Part shown: positions 26,417 through 35,276 of the stretch, piece after piece | Numbering within the stretch: the first letter of the stretch is position 1 | Layout of the letters: each line of letters opens with the position of its first letter | Assembly: GCF_003363755.1 (NCBI RefSeq) | Contig: NZ_CP031396.1 | Span: forward strand, 6,170,501-6,234,500 | Direction of reading: 5' to 3' | Length of the DNA: 64,000 nt | Source: Pseudomonas protegens | GTDB taxonomy: Bacteria > Pseudomonadota > Gammaproteobacteria > Pseudomonadales > Pseudomonadaceae | Program-made: the position numbers and the translations under genes | Notes under the pieces: model-generated | Database searches by the model: none | Seen by the model: the letters and a program-made list of their open reading frames with translations, nothing else | What the model was told of the DNA's origin: nothing

Positions 26417-27742
26417 TCACCACAGCAGCGGCTTGGCGAAGTCCTTCCAGAACAGCCAGCGCCGCAGCTCATGGTGCTCGCCGGTGCCGATCTGCCAGTC
26501 CGGTCGTCCGCTATCCAGGGCGATCTGGACGATGATCCCGGCATAGGTCGCGGCCACCAGGGTCTTGCCGTCGACGCTGATGTCCATGGCGGTGAGGGTC
26601 GAGCCGATGTAGTGCTGCCAGCGTTCTTCGCCGGTTTCACTGATGGCCCGCAGGTAACCGTAGGCGTCGCCGATGATGAACTCGTCGCCCCGTGAAGCCG
26701 CGGCATACACCCGGGCGCCTTCTTGCAGCACCGGGGTGCGCGGGTCGTCGCTGTAGAAGTCGGTGGAGAGCCCCGGCAGGTCGGCTACCGCCACCCCCAC
26801 GCTGGCGCCGCCATAGAAGTGGCAGGCATTGAGCAGCAGGCGGTCGCCGCGCTGGTTGAAGTGAGCGAAGTGCGGGTACTCGCTGGCGGGGCCGATCTGC
26901 GCGACCTGTTGCAACCTCGCATCGAACACCAGGTGCATCCCGCTTTGCTCGCCGATGGCGATCCACTGGCCATCGGGCGACACCGCGCCATGTTCCATGC
27001 TCAGGCCGATGCTCAGGTCTTCGGCGGCGACGCCGTCGGCCAGGTCCTGCTGGATGTCCTCAAGGCTGCGCAGCAGGCGGGTGGCACCATCGGCAGCCAG
27101 GACGAAGATGCCGTCGGCACTCACCAGCAGCACCCGGCGCCCGTCAGGGAAAGGGATCAGGCTGGTGGCAGAGGGGCGTCCGTTGTCTTCAAGCTCCAGA
27201 CCTGCCGGCAGGCCGGTGTGAGGGGCGGGCCAGGGAAAGCTGGCCACCTGAGGCCCATTCCAGCCGTCAGTGACCTGGATGCCGTCGGCCCGGCCCCAGG
27301 CGAAATAACGCCGCTGCGGGCACATGCCGAAGCACTCCACCTGCGCCAGGGTCTGGATCCGCGCATCGTCGATATGCACCACGAAGCCGGCCTCGTAGGG
27401 CGCGCCGATGCGTGCCAGCAGGCTACCGTCCGGCAACAGGGCCAGGGTCGGAATCATCCGCCCCTGGCTTTCCAGGCGTGGCGTCAGTGGGAAGTGTGCC
27501 GGTGGCCAGTCCTGGCGGAACGCCTGGCGCGCGGCCTCATCATGGGGGGCCTGATTGCTCGCTTCCAGGGCCGCTTGCCAGTCCTGCAACAGGTGCTCGG
27601 TGTCGGGCATGTTCGGTTCCTTCAAGCCCTTCCAGCCCTCGCGGGTGCCGGTTTCGACATAGTGGTTGATGTCGCGGGCATAGGTCAGCACGGCTTGCTG
27701 CCATTGCTGTTGCGGGGACAGGTTCGAATTCGACTGGGACAT
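26417..27742 (-). CDS. Beta-propeller (WD40/YVTN-like) protein of unknown function
   Basis: 441 residues. Beyond an N-terminal helical ~90 residues, the sequence is made of repeating beta-strand units with motifs such as AVSPDGQWIAIG, LIPFPDGRRVLLVSADGIFVLAADG and MDISVDGKTLVAATYAGIIVQI, typical of propeller blades. No signal peptide, so cytoplasmic. I do not recognise a named family; the C-terminal GTGEHHELRRWLFWKDFAKPLLW is a likely conserved tail. Possibly a structural or polymorphic-toxin-associated protein, but no such partner is adjacent. Confidence 0.75.
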   Translation of the reverse strand: MSQSNSNLSPQQQWQQAVLTYARDINHYVETGTREGWKGLKEPNMPDTEHLLQDWQAALEASNQAPHDEAARQAFRQDWPPAHFPLTPRLESQGRMIPTLALLPDGSLLARIGAPYEAGFVVHIDDARIQTLAQVECFGMCPQRRYFAWGRADGIQVTDGWNGPQVASFPWPAPHTGLPAGLELEDNGRPSATSLIPFPDGRRVLLVSADGIFVLAADGATRLLRSLEDIQQDLADGVAAEDLSIGLSMEHGAVSPDGQWIAIGEQSGMHLVFDARLQQVAQIGPASEYPHFAHFNQRGDRLLLNACHFYGGASVGVAVADLPGLSTDFYSDDPRTPVLQEGARVYAAASRGDEFIIGDAYGYLRAISETGEERWQHYIGSTLTAMDISVDGKTLVAATYAGIIVQIALDSGRPDWQIGTGEHHELRRWLFWKDFAKPLLW

Positions 27743-27882
27743 GCGCGCAGGACTCCTTGTGGCGCTGGAAAAGGCGTAGCAGACCGGGGGATGGACCGGA
27801 AAAGCGCGCAGTTTATCCCTTGGCGGCGGCTTTTTTTCAAGGGGCCTGAGTGCCCTTGTTCAAGGCGCCCGAGTCCTGCTGT

Positions 27883-28830
27883 TCAAGGCGCGTAGGTGCT
27901 GACCCGATTGCGCCCGGCGTGCTTGGAGGCGTACAGCGCCTGGTCGGCCCATTCGATCAGGCAACGGTGGTCCCGGGCCGGACGGTCGAGGCAGGCGATG
28001 CCCAGGCTGATGGTGAAGGCGATGGTTTGGCCGTTGTGGATCACCTGTTGTGCTTCCACCGACTGGCGCAGGCGCTCGGCCAGGGTGTGGGCACCGGCCA
28101 GATCGGTGTGGGGCAGGAGGATGGCGAACTCTTCGCCGCCATAGCGCCCGGCCACATCGCTGTCGCGCACATGCTCGTGGATCAGTTGCGACACGCGTTT
28201 GATCACTGCATCGCCGGCCTGGTGCCCGTAGCGATCGTTGATCGACTTGAAGTGGTCGATGTCCAGCATCAGCAGGGCAATGGCGTTGCCGTGGCGGCTG
28301 TATTCGAACGCCAGGCGCTGTTCCCAGTGGCCACGGTTGAACAGCTGGGTCAGGTGGTCGACGCGTGACAGGTGCTGCAACTGCTGGTTGGCCTTCTGCA
28401 ACGCCAGGCTGTTGATCGCCACGTCGGTGAGGTCGTAGATCACCAGGCAGACGTGATGGATCTCGCTGTTGGACGAACGCAGCGGCAGCAGCGTGGTGTT
28501 CTGGTACATGAACTCGCCCTGGCCAGTGATCGGCTGGTAGTTGTTGAAATGCACCAGGTATGGCCGCTGCTTCCAGATGGTGAAGGCCGGCGTGCCCAGG
28601 GCCACCACACGCCCGACCTTGCGGGTGAACCAGGGTCGCTCGACCTCGGGGAACAGCTCGAAAAAGGACTGGTCTATGGCCTGCTTGGACGGCACGCCGG
28701 AGCGGTTCTCCATGAAGCTGTTCCACACCTGGACCCGGCACTCCAGATCGAGCACCACGATCCCCACATCGATGCTCTGGACTACCGCCAGCAGCCAGTG
28801 CAGTTCACTGAAATCCATTCGTTTGGGCAT
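27883..28830 (-). CDS. PAS-GGDEF diguanylate cyclase
   Basis: 315 residues. About residues 10-140 form a PAS-like sensor (DVGIVVLDLECRVQVWN, PFxTIWKQRPYLVHF-type). Residues 150-310 form a GGDEF domain with LTQLFNRGHWEQRL, DIDHFKSINDRYGH and the active-site loop GGEEF (231-235). An RDSD motif (222-225), five residues before the loop, is a complete inhibitory I-site, so product inhibition is expected. It makes cyclic di-GMP. Three bases separate it from the upstream response-regulator gene, so they are co-translated and likely function together. Confidence 0.92.
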   Translation of the reverse strand: MPKRMDFSELHWLLAVVQSIDVGIVVLDLECRVQVWNSFMENRSGVPSKQAIDQSFFELFPEVERPWFTRKVGRVVALGTPAFTIWKQRPYLVHFNNYQPITGQGEFMYQNTTLLPLRSSNSEIHHVCLVIYDLTDVAINSLALQKANQQLQHLSRVDHLTQLFNRGHWEQRLAFEYSRHGNAIALLMLDIDHFKSINDRYGHQAGDAVIKRVSQLIHEHVRDSDVAGRYGGEEFAILLPHTDLAGAHTLAERLRQSVEAQQVIHNGQTIAFTISLGIACLDRPARDHRCLIEWADQALYASKHAGRNRVSTYAP

Positions 28831-28833
28831 GGC

Positions 28834-29823
28834 TCAATTCATCAGGTAGGCGAGCTTCTGTTCCAGCAAGGCCATGGAGCTCTCGGTGAACAGCAGCAAC
28901 AGGTCGAAGTGGATGTTCTGTTCTTCCAGGCTGTAGCTGATCTCCACCGCTTGGGTCCTGTTCCAGCGTTGCTGGTTGAGCACGATCAATTCATCGATGG
29001 TGGTGTGTTCGCCGAGCACCTGGGGATGACCCACGGAAAAGAACACATCCAGCTGCTCGGCAATGCTGCTCAAGCAGGCACCGATCAACACGCTGGACAG
29101 GTCGATCAGCACTTCCATTTCCTGATAGGGATCGGTGCCCTGTTCCATCAGTTGGGCGATGTCGGCCACTTCCGAGTCGTAGAACATCAGCAGCGCTTCG
29201 CCGGCAATGCCGCTGCCGATATAGCTTTGGCAGATGGCAGTCAGTTGCCGGGCGCGATTGGCATCGGCCAGGAGCATCTGCAGTTCGCCGGCCTCCAGCA
29301 CATTGACGTGAGGGATCGGCAGGTGCACGAACACGTCCAGGACCTTGGCGATCAGCGCCGCGGCGTAGCCCATGGAGACGTTGACGGTTTCCCGGAACGC
29401 GTCGCGAAAGGTCACCAGGGGGGGCGGCGACAGGGGGGCGACGGGTGATGCGCCAGGGCTGTCCAGCAGTTGCAGTTCGTTGAGCAGTGCACGCAACTGC
29501 TGGGGATCGAAGGGCTTCTTCAGGAAGGCCCGGGCCCCCAGTTCGCGGGTGCGACGGACCGCTTCTTCCTGGACGTCGCCGGAGATGACGATGATCTGTG
29601 CGTCGATGCCTTCTTCCTGTACCGCACTCAAGACCTGGTAGCCGTCCATCACCGGCATGGTCAGGTCCAGCAACGCCACCTTGCCCAGCCCCCGGCGCAG
29701 GGCTTCCAGGCCTTCGCGGCCGTTGCAGGCCTGGGTCACGGACACCCGCCACTCGCTGGGCAAGGTCCGCAGCACCTGCTTGCGGGCCATGCTCGAGTCA
29801 TCGCAGACGAGGAGAGGGATCAT
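28834..29823 (-). CDS. Response regulator with CheC/CheX-like output domain
   Basis: 329 residues from the ATG at 29823. The receiver domain (1-120) has acidic residues in LLVCDDSSMARK, phospho-Asp53 in ALLDLTMPVMDG and Lys in FLKKPFD. After a Pro-rich linker the C-terminal ~200 residues show the CheC-like phosphatase pattern (SSVLIGACLSSIAEQLD; a preceding ESA-type helix is not perfect). The downstream PAS-GGDEF cyclase starts 3 bp later. The pair is probably a phosphorelay-controlled c-di-GMP module in which this protein acts as regulator or phosphate sink. Confidence 0.85.
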   Translation of the reverse strand: MIPLLVCDDSSMARKQVLRTLPSEWRVSVTQACNGREGLEALRRGLGKVALLDLTMPVMDGYQVLSAVQEEGIDAQIIVISGDVQEEAVRRTRELGARAFLKKPFDPQQLRALLNELQLLDSPGASPVAPLSPPPLVTFRDAFRETVNVSMGYAAALIAKVLDVFVHLPIPHVNVLEAGELQMLLADANRARQLTAICQSYIGSGIAGEALLMFYDSEVADIAQLMEQGTDPYQEMEVLIDLSSVLIGACLSSIAEQLDVFFSVGHPQVLGEHTTIDELIVLNQQRWNRTQAVEISYSLEEQNIHFDLLLLFTESSMALLEQKLAYLMN

Positions 29824-30532
29824 CGGGGTCGGACGCTCATTCGAAAAAACCGCCGTTGGATAACGTTCAGGAATATAACGAGTTGCCGCGCAATAAGGGT
29901 GGTGTAACGGGCTGTCCGTGCCGCGCCGCACTATAGTTCGGTCGGCAATGGAAGAACAAGTCGGCGTTCATTGCGTTATTTGTTCCAGATCATTGTTCTG
30001 TGCATTGAACTGCAGAGCGAGTTGCAACTTTCGGCTGATATCAGTCTGTGCCTCGATGCGTTGTTCCCTTTGCATTGCTGGGTGAGTTCAGCGAGATGCT
30101 GAAAGATCGAAAGCCCCCATATAGAAAGGGTGGTTAAAGGTCAGCGAACCGTTGTGCCTGTTTTCTGGCGTTTGCAAAATGGCACTTTGCAAGCAACTTT
30201 AAAATGCGGCCGTTCAATACGCTTGATGTACGAGCGGGTCAGGGACGGTGGTATGAAAGACGGCATATTCTGCTGCCGGAGGAGGGCATGAAAGTTTCGG
30301 CGCAACCGCTGTTCCGATACTCCGTACAGCCCGCTTATATGCAACAAAACCTTACCGTGGAATGCACTTCGATGATCGCTGCCAACCCTGTAGCCCTTGT
30401 TTCCCGCCGCCTATAGACCACGAGGCACAGGCCCGGCCGGCCGGGCAAAAAAATGTCAGATTTTGAGTCCCGGCCTGGACCTTTTCCTGCAATGCGCAAT
30501 CATTACTGCGTGGAAAACATAAGGAGAGACGC
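29824..30532. other. Intergenic region with low GC and two palindromes
   Basis: 709 bp between the divergent response-regulator and DUF4174 genes, noticeably AT-richer than its flanks. It contains an inverted repeat (TTGCAAA at 30172, TTTGCAA at 30186) and a 16-bp palindrome GCCCGGCCGGCCGGGC at 30431-30446. One possible short gene (30288-30416) is listed separately. An sRNA is conceivable but I see no T-tailed terminator. Confidence 0.5.
30288..30416 (+). CDS. Possible small protein, 42 residues
   Basis: ATG at 30288 is preceded by GGAGGAGG at 30279-30286, an unusually strong ribosome site with close spacing. The product is MKVSAQPLFRYSVQ... ending VALVSRRL, 42 residues, with no clear membrane segment. 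The frame is open upstream for 28 more codons without a ribosome site. There is no homology knowledge behind this; it is called on the ribosome site alone. Confidence 0.35.
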   Translation: MKVSAQPLFRYSVQPAYMQQNLTVECTSMIAANPVALVSRRL

Positions 30533-31069
30533 ATGTTCATTCGGTCATTGACCCTCGCTACTCTGCTCGCTGTCGCCGGCCCGGTCCTGGCGGCCGACAA
30601 CGACGGCCCATTGGCTCAGGACCTGGGCAAGTCACGGCCATTGATCGTGATCGCCCCCAGCACCGTGGACCCGACCCTGGTGAGCCTGAAGAAGTCCCTG
30701 GATGAGCCGGCGACCCGTCAAGCCTTCAACGAACGCAACATGGTCCTGTATACGGTGATCAACACCATCGGCCAGCGCGATGGCAAGGACATCGACCCGC
30801 AATCCACCATGGCCCTGATCCGCAGCCTCAAGCTGGGGGCGGGGGCCCAGACCAAGGTGATCCTGGTGGGCAAGGACGGCGAGAAAAAGCTCGAGCACTC
30901 CGGGAGCATCGAGCTCAAGGAAGTCTTCAGCGCGGTCGACCAGTTGCCGGCGTCGGAGAAACAGGCCGCGGCTCCAGCTCCGGCTCCCGAGCCGGAAACC
31001 AAACCGGCCAGTGCCAAGGCCGGCAAGGCGGCCAAGCCGGCGGCGGCGCCCAAGCCGCTGGACGACTGA
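30533..31069 (+). CDS. DUF4174 periplasmic protein
   Basis: 178 residues with a clear Sec signal peptide (MFIRSLTLATLLAVAGPVLAAD, cleavage after VLA near residue 20). The body (about 25-140) has the DUF4174 pattern beginning DLGKSRPLIVIAPSTVDPTL and including KVILVGKDGEKKLEHSG, a thioredoxin-like fold lacking the CxxC. The C-terminal ~40 residues are a low-complexity Ala/Pro/Lys tail. AAGGAGAG precedes the ATG. Function unknown. Confidence 0.82.
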   Translation: MFIRSLTLATLLAVAGPVLAADNDGPLAQDLGKSRPLIVIAPSTVDPTLVSLKKSLDEPATRQAFNERNMVLYTVINTIGQRDGKDIDPQSTMALIRSLKLGAGAQTKVILVGKDGEKKLEHSGSIELKEVFSAVDQLPASEKQAAAPAPAPEPETKPASAKAGKAAKPAAAPKPLDD

Positions 31070-31132
31070 AATGCATAGCCGGCTAGCCGGGGCAGGCGCT
31101 GCGCGCCCCGGAACTTGCCCAGCGTCATCGCG

Positions 31133-32323
31133 TCAGCCCTGGCGCGATGACAGCGCCTCGAGGGTCTGGCGCAGCCCGTCGACGATCATCTCCACTTCTG
31201 CGGCATCGATCACCAAGGGGGGCAGCAGGCGGATGGTCGTGCCCCGGGTGACATTGATCAGCAGGCCATGATCACGGGCAGCGATCTGCACCAACTGCTG
31301 GGCCGGCTGTACCAGCTCGATACCCACCATCAGCCCCAGCCCGCGAATCTCCCGTACCGCCGGATGTCCCGCCAGTTCCTCCCGCAACCGACCTAGCAAC
31401 TGGGCGCCGCGTTGCTCGGCGTTAGTCAGCAACTGCTGTTCCTCGATGATGTCCAGCACGGTGCAGGCCGCCCGGCAGGCCAGGGGATTGCCGCCGAAGG
31501 TACTGCCATGGCTGCCTGGGGTGAACAGTTCGGCGGCCTTGCCCCGGGCCAGGCAGGCACCGATGGGAATGCCATTGCCCAGGCCCTTGGCCAGGGTCAT
31601 CACGTCCGGTACCACGCCTTCGTGCTGGCAGGCGAACCAGCGCCCGGTGCGGCCGATGCCGCTCTGGATCTCGTCGAGCATCAGCAGCCAGTTGCGCCGG
31701 GTGCACAGCTCACGCACGGCCTTGAGGTAGCCGGGCGCAGCCAGCTGGATGCCGCTTTCACCCTGGATCGGCTCCATCAGCACCGCGCTGATGCGCGGAC
31801 CGTGCTTGGCAACGACCGATTCCAGGGCGGTCAGATCGCCGAACGGCACCTTGAGAAAACCGTCCGGCAACTGGCCGTAGCCCAGGCGCACTGCCGGGCC
31901 GTCGCTGGCGGCCAGGGTGGCCAGGGTCCGGCCATGAAAGGCGTTTTCCATGACCACCACCAGGGGCTGCTCGATGCCTTTGTGCCAGGCGTGCAGGCGC
32001 GCCAGCTTGAGGGCGGTTTCATTGGCTTCGGCCCCGGAATTGTTGAAGAACACCCGCTCCATGCCACTCAGCTGGGTCAGTTTGGCGGCCAGTTGCTGCT
32101 GCCAGTGGATGTCATAGAGGTTGGAACTGTGCAGCAGCAGGCCGGCCTGTTCGCGGATGGCGCTGACCAGGCGTGGATGAGAGTGGCCGACAGCGGTCAC
32201 CGCGACTCCGGCGATGGCGTCCAGGTACTCACGCCCGGTCTGGTCCCAGAGGCGGCTGCCCAGGCCCTTGCAGAAGCTCAGGGCGAGGGGCTGGTAGGTG
32301 CTCATCAGGCAGGCGGCGGTCAT
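31133..32323 (-). CDS. Class III aminotransferase (acetylornithine aminotransferase family)
   Basis: PLP enzyme of the ArgD/ornithine aminotransferase group. 396 residues from the ATG at 32323, which has TGGAG upstream; an ATG 48 bases earlier has no ribosome site. Motifs are FFNNSGAEANETALKLAR, AFHGRTLATLAASDG, the cofactor Asp in LMLDEIQSGIGRTGRWFA, the PLP lysine in TLAKGLGNGIPIG and the HGSTFGGNPLACRAA loop. The ArgD-like length suggests an arginine- or omega-amino-acid-related substrate, in keeping with the polyamine genes nearby, but no specific function is proven. Divergent from a LysR gene. Confidence 0.87.
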   Translation of the reverse strand: MTAACLMSTYQPLALSFCKGLGSRLWDQTGREYLDAIAGVAVTAVGHSHPRLVSAIREQAGLLLHSSNLYDIHWQQQLAAKLTQLSGMERVFFNNSGAEANETALKLARLHAWHKGIEQPLVVVMENAFHGRTLATLAASDGPAVRLGYGQLPDGFLKVPFGDLTALESVVAKHGPRISAVLMEPIQGESGIQLAAPGYLKAVRELCTRRNWLLMLDEIQSGIGRTGRWFACQHEGVVPDVMTLAKGLGNGIPIGACLARGKAAELFTPGSHGSTFGGNPLACRAACTVLDIIEEQQLLTNAEQRGAQLLGRLREELAGHPAVREIRGLGLMVGIELVQPAQQLVQIAARDHGLLINVTRGTTIRLLPPLVIDAAEVEMIVDGLRQTLEALSSRQG

Positions 32324-32424
32324 GGCGGGCGACTCCATCTCAGGGGGTGTGCTGCCAGTATCGTTAGCCATTCAGGCTAGATAAACTCGCCATTTCTTTA
32401 ATCATCTTGAAGTCAGGGTTGATA

Positions 32425-33372
32425 ATGGATCTGTTCCAGGCAATGTCGGTGTACGTCAAGGTGGTGGAGGCGGGAAACATGACGGCCGCCGCCCGGGAAT
32501 GCGCAATGTCCACCACCATGGTGGGCAATCACTTGCGGGCCCTGGAGCAGCGCCTTGGAGTGCGCCTGCTCAACCGCACGACGCGACGCCAGCGCCTTAC
32601 CGAATTCGGCACCGAGTACTACCAGCGTTGTCTGGCGGTACTGGGCCTGGTAGCGGACTCCGAGCGCCTGGCGGAGCAGGCTCAAGGCGAGCCCTCCGGC
32701 ACCTTGCGCATCACCGCGCCGCTGACCTTCGGCACCGAGCGCCTGGCTCCGGCCCTGAGCGAGTTCCGGGAGCGCTGTCCTCAGGTCAAGGTGGAACTGA
32801 CCCTGGCCAATCAGCGTTTCGACTTGAGCGACGGCGCCTTCGATGTGGCCGTGCGTCTGGGCAACCTGGACAACTCAGCGCTGATTGCCCGGCCGCTGCA
32901 GGATTACACCCTGACCATCTGCGCCGCTCCGGAGTACCTGGAGCGTTGCGGCACCCCGCAGGTTCCCGAGGATCTGCAGCAGCACAACTGCCTGGCATTT
33001 GCCTACCCGGCCGGTGACGAGTGGAGTTCCACCGCCACGCAATGGCCATTGCGCGGGCCCGAGGGGGATGTGCTGATTCCGGTGTCCGGCTCGTTGCTGA
33101 CCAACACTTCGTCCGGGTTGCACCGGGCGGCGCGGGGTGGGCTGGGGCTGGTGATGATGCCCGATGCGCTGGTGGAGGAGGACCTGCAGCAGGGCCGGCT
33201 GGTGCCGGTGCTGCAGGACTATCAGTTGCCGTTTCGGACCATGCACCTGCTGTATGCCCAGGACCGCTACCGCCTGCCCAAGCTGCGCAGCTTCGTCGAT
33301 TTCGCCCTGGAAAAATGGGGGCGTCAGGCCGATTCGGCGGCCAGCAGCATCATCGCTGCGGACAAGGTATGA
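32425..33372 (+). CDS. LysR-family transcriptional regulator
   Basis: 315 residues from the ATG at 32425 (MDLFQAMSVYVKVVEAGNMTAAARE). The N-terminal winged helix (1-60) is followed by NRTTRRQRLTEFG and an effector domain with GTLRITAPLTFGTERL and VAVRLGNLDNSALIARPL, typical of the PecT/DmlR-like branch. It is divergent from the class III aminotransferase gene across about 100 bp, making that gene a likely target. Its 3' end overlaps the end of the convergent Nudix gene by 49 bp. Confidence 0.87.
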   Translation: MDLFQAMSVYVKVVEAGNMTAAARECAMSTTMVGNHLRALEQRLGVRLLNRTTRRQRLTEFGTEYYQRCLAVLGLVADSERLAEQAQGEPSGTLRITAPLTFGTERLAPALSEFRERCPQVKVELTLANQRFDLSDGAFDVAVRLGNLDNSALIARPLQDYTLTICAAPEYLERCGTPQVPEDLQQHNCLAFAYPAGDEWSSTATQWPLRGPEGDVLIPVSGSLLTNTSSGLHRAARGGLGLVMMPDALVEEDLQQGRLVPVLQDYQLPFRTMHLLYAQDRYRLPKLRSFVDFALEKWGRQADSAASSIIAADKV

Positions 33373-33830
33373 GCGTCGGTGATCCGGCCGGCGGCGATCA
33401 TGGCCAGCAGCTCCTGGCGGCTGACCCACAGCACATGGTCCACCTCGCCGTCGGTGGCGGCGCTCTGCTGCTCGGTGACCTGTACCTGACACACCGCCAC
33501 CGCGCTGGCGATCAGTGAGGTATTGCTGTGCAGCAAGCCCAGCTGGCGCACGGACGAAGCCTGCCGGCCGGTTTCTTCCAGCAGCTCCCGGACCGCGGCG
33601 TCACAGGCGCTTTCCCCGGCATCGATGGCGCCCCGGGGAAACTCGATGGACTGGCCGCCAATGGCCCGGCGCTTGAGCTCGACCAGCATCAGCCGGCCAT
33701 CGGCCAGGGTCGGCACGGCCACCACGCCGTTGACCGCCTGGGCTTCCTTGATGATGAAGTAGCCGTTTTCGCGGACCACCTTGAAGTAGGGGGTTTGCAG
33801 CAGGCATTGGTTGTCGGGGGTGGAACTCAT
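33324..33830 (-). CDS. Nudix hydrolase
   Basis: 168 residues from the ATG at 33830. The complete Nudix box G-x5-E-x7-REUxEExGU is present as GAIDAGESACDAAVRELLEETG (about 58-79, seen in two parts), so the catalytic glutamates are intact. Size and surroundings suggest an ADP-ribose or other NAD-derived dinucleotide as substrate. It starts 8 bp downstream of nrtR on the same strand, forming the end of the nadD-nrtR-nudix unit, and should therefore be NrtR-controlled (inference). Confidence 0.87.
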   Translation of the reverse strand: MSSTPDNQCLLQTPYFKVVRENGYFIIKEAQAVNGVVAVPTLADGRLMLVELKRRAIGGQSIEFPRGAIDAGESACDAAVRELLEETGRQASSVRQLGLLHSNTSLIASAVAVCQVQVTEQQSAATDGEVDHVLWVSRQELLAMIAAGRITDAHTLSAAMMLLAAESA

Positions 33831-33838
33831 GGGCGCTA

Positions 33839-34546
33839 TTACTCCAGGAAACAACGATCGAACAGGTACAGCTCGGTGGGCTTGAGGCTTTCCACCGTGG
33901 CTTGCGGGCGGCCGCCATCGCCGCTTTTCTTGCGCCCGGTTTCCTGCAGGTAGCCGGCTTCGCTCATCTTCAGCAGGCGCTGGCGGATGCTGGTCTTGAG
34001 CACCGGCCGTTGCAGCACCAGGGAGAAGATGCTCACCGCCTCGGGGGCGCTGAACTCCTGGCCGAGAAACATCAGCGGCAGGCTGCTGTACAGGGATTTG
34101 GAAAACAGCCGCTCCCTGGTCTGGGCCACCAGGCTGTTGTGGTCGAACGGCAACTTGAAGGCGCCGCTGGCCACCTCGCCGAGGGCGAAGAAACCCTGCT
34201 GCGGGCCCGGCTGCACCGGGTCGCTGACGATCCCCAGGTAGAAGGTCGAGGACGACCAGCAGCGCGGGTCGCGGAAGGCGTCGCCCACGGTGCCCACCTG
34301 TTCCAGCCAGGCCAGGGGCATGTCGACCTTGCTCGAACGGCGCAGGCGTTCCACTGCGTCATTCAGGCTGCGGTCCTCGACATCGCCGTTGACCACGATG
34401 CCCGGCAGCGCCCAGTGTCCGGCAAATGGCTCGCTGTCCCGCTGGTGAAGGAGGATTTCCAGCTCGCAGCGCTCGCGGTTGTAGCGCAGCAGGCACAGGT
34501 CGATGGTGTGCAGGTAGGCGCTGGGGAGGGTGGTGCGATCGTGCAT
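33839..34546 (-). CDS. nrtR: NrtR, Nudix-related repressor of NAD metabolism
   Basis: 235 residues. The N-terminal domain (about 10-150) is a Nudix fold (LCLLRYNRERCELEILLHQRDSEPFAGHWALPG) whose box (VEDRSLNDAVERLRRSS) has lost the catalytic glutamates. The C-terminal ~75 residues form a winged helix (RPVLKTSIRQRLLKMSEAGYLQETGRKK). NrtR represses NAD salvage genes and is released by ADP-ribose. Two palindromic target sites lie in the divergent promoter between nadD and pncA. The arrangement matches that I recall for P. aeruginosa PA4916-PA4920. One base separates it from nadD. Confidence 0.93.
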   Translation of the reverse strand: MHDRTTLPSAYLHTIDLCLLRYNRERCELEILLHQRDSEPFAGHWALPGIVVNGDVEDRSLNDAVERLRRSSKVDMPLAWLEQVGTVGDAFRDPRCWSSSTFYLGIVSDPVQPGPQQGFFALGEVASGAFKLPFDHNSLVAQTRERLFSKSLYSSLPLMFLGQEFSAPEAVSIFSLVLQRPVLKTSIRQRLLKMSEAGYLQETGRKKSGDGGRPQATVESLKPTELYLFDRCFLE

Positions 34547-34547
34547 A

Positions 34548-35093
34548 TCAACTTCCGTGGACGGCGTAGAGGCCGTAGTTTAGCGGATTCATGCCCGGTG
34601 CCAGCCATTGGCTGGGTGGTGTTTCGCCGCGGGCCAGGTACTGGCGCAATACGCTGCTGCGCACCCCGGGCTGTTCCTCTATGCAGAGGATGGAAAAGCG
34701 TTGCAGCAATTCTTCGCCGCGATGGAACCTGGGCAACTGCCGCGCCACGTCTTCACCCACCACCAGGGCGATGCGCTTGCCGTCCAGGGCCAGGTCGTCG
34801 GCCAGGCGTTGCAGCAGAGTGAAGCTGTAGACCGGACCCGGATCGACCAGGGCCAGCTGCCGCTCCAGGCGGCTGACCGCCAACTCGGCCTGGCACTCGG
34901 GCTGCAAGTGCGTGGTGATCGCCTGCAACCAGTTGGCCCGTTGCTCGAAATCGGCCATGCGCTTGCCATCCGGGTGGCGAAAGCTCGGGACTACCAGTAC
35001 CCGGCGGGCGTGGCGAGCGGCTTCCAGCATCACCTGGGCGTGTCCGGCGTGGGGCGGGTTGAAGGCGCCGCCATAGAGGGCCAGTTCAAACAT
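34548..35093 (-). CDS. nadD: Nicotinate-nucleotide adenylyltransferase NadD-like
   Basis: Joins nicotinate mononucleotide (or NMN) and ATP to give the dinucleotide. 181 residues from the ATG at 35093, which has GAGGAAAAG upstream. The open frame runs far upstream antisense to pncA-pncB-nadE, but that part is non-coding. The nucleotidyltransferase motif GGAFNPPHAGH (8-18) is intact; the C-terminal ISSTxIR motif appears as RSSVLRQYL. In P. aeruginosa a second nadD-type gene holds this position. The first gene of the minus-strand arm of the NrtR divergon. Confidence 0.87.
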   Translation of the reverse strand: MFELALYGGAFNPPHAGHAQVMLEAARHARRVLVVPSFRHPDGKRMADFEQRANWLQAITTHLQPECQAELAVSRLERQLALVDPGPVYSFTLLQRLADDLALDGKRIALVVGEDVARQLPRFHRGEELLQRFSILCIEEQPGVRSSVLRQYLARGETPPSQWLAPGMNPLNYGLYAVHGS

Positions 35094-35109
35094 CTGCTTT
35101 TCCTCGTTT

Positions 35110-35126
35110 GGTACATGACGTGTACC
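35110..35126. promoter_or_regulatory. NrtR box, nadD-proximal
   Basis: GGTACATGACGTGTACC, an inverted repeat with arms GGTACA/TGTACC, 17 bp before the nadD start. It shares the GTACATGACxTGTAC core with the second site at 35231-35247. It covers the likely nadD promoter and would block it when bound. Confidence 0.8.
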
Positions 35127-35230
35127 TTGGCATTGCTTTTGTCGGCGGAGAATCTCCTTTTTCACCTTGCTAGTGCAGATTGGTTGAAGATCGACTGATA
35201 AAAATAAAATCCATAGGGGCTTGCCATGAA

Positions 35231-35247
35231 AGTACATGACATGTACT
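35231..35247. promoter_or_regulatory. NrtR box, pncA-proximal
   Basis: AGTACATGACATGTACT, flanked by AA and TT so that the symmetry extends to 21 bp. It lies 30 bp upstream of the pncA start codon chosen at 35277; the ATG at 35226 would put the operator inside the gene, which argues against that start. Centre-to-centre distance to the other box is 121 bp. Confidence 0.85.
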
Positions 35248-35276
35248 TTGTGCTCCATGCAGAGGAGAGACCCAGC

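Noticed and set aside
30421..30460. Palindrome GCCCGGCCGGCCGGGC next to seven A residues as a terminator
   Set aside because: On the plus strand the hairpin is followed by A, not U; on the minus strand the U run precedes the hairpin. It fits neither orientation.
35226..35276. Upstream ATG at 35226 as the pncA start
   Set aside because: It would place the NrtR operator inside the coding region, lacks a ribosome site and adds residues absent from nicotinamidases.
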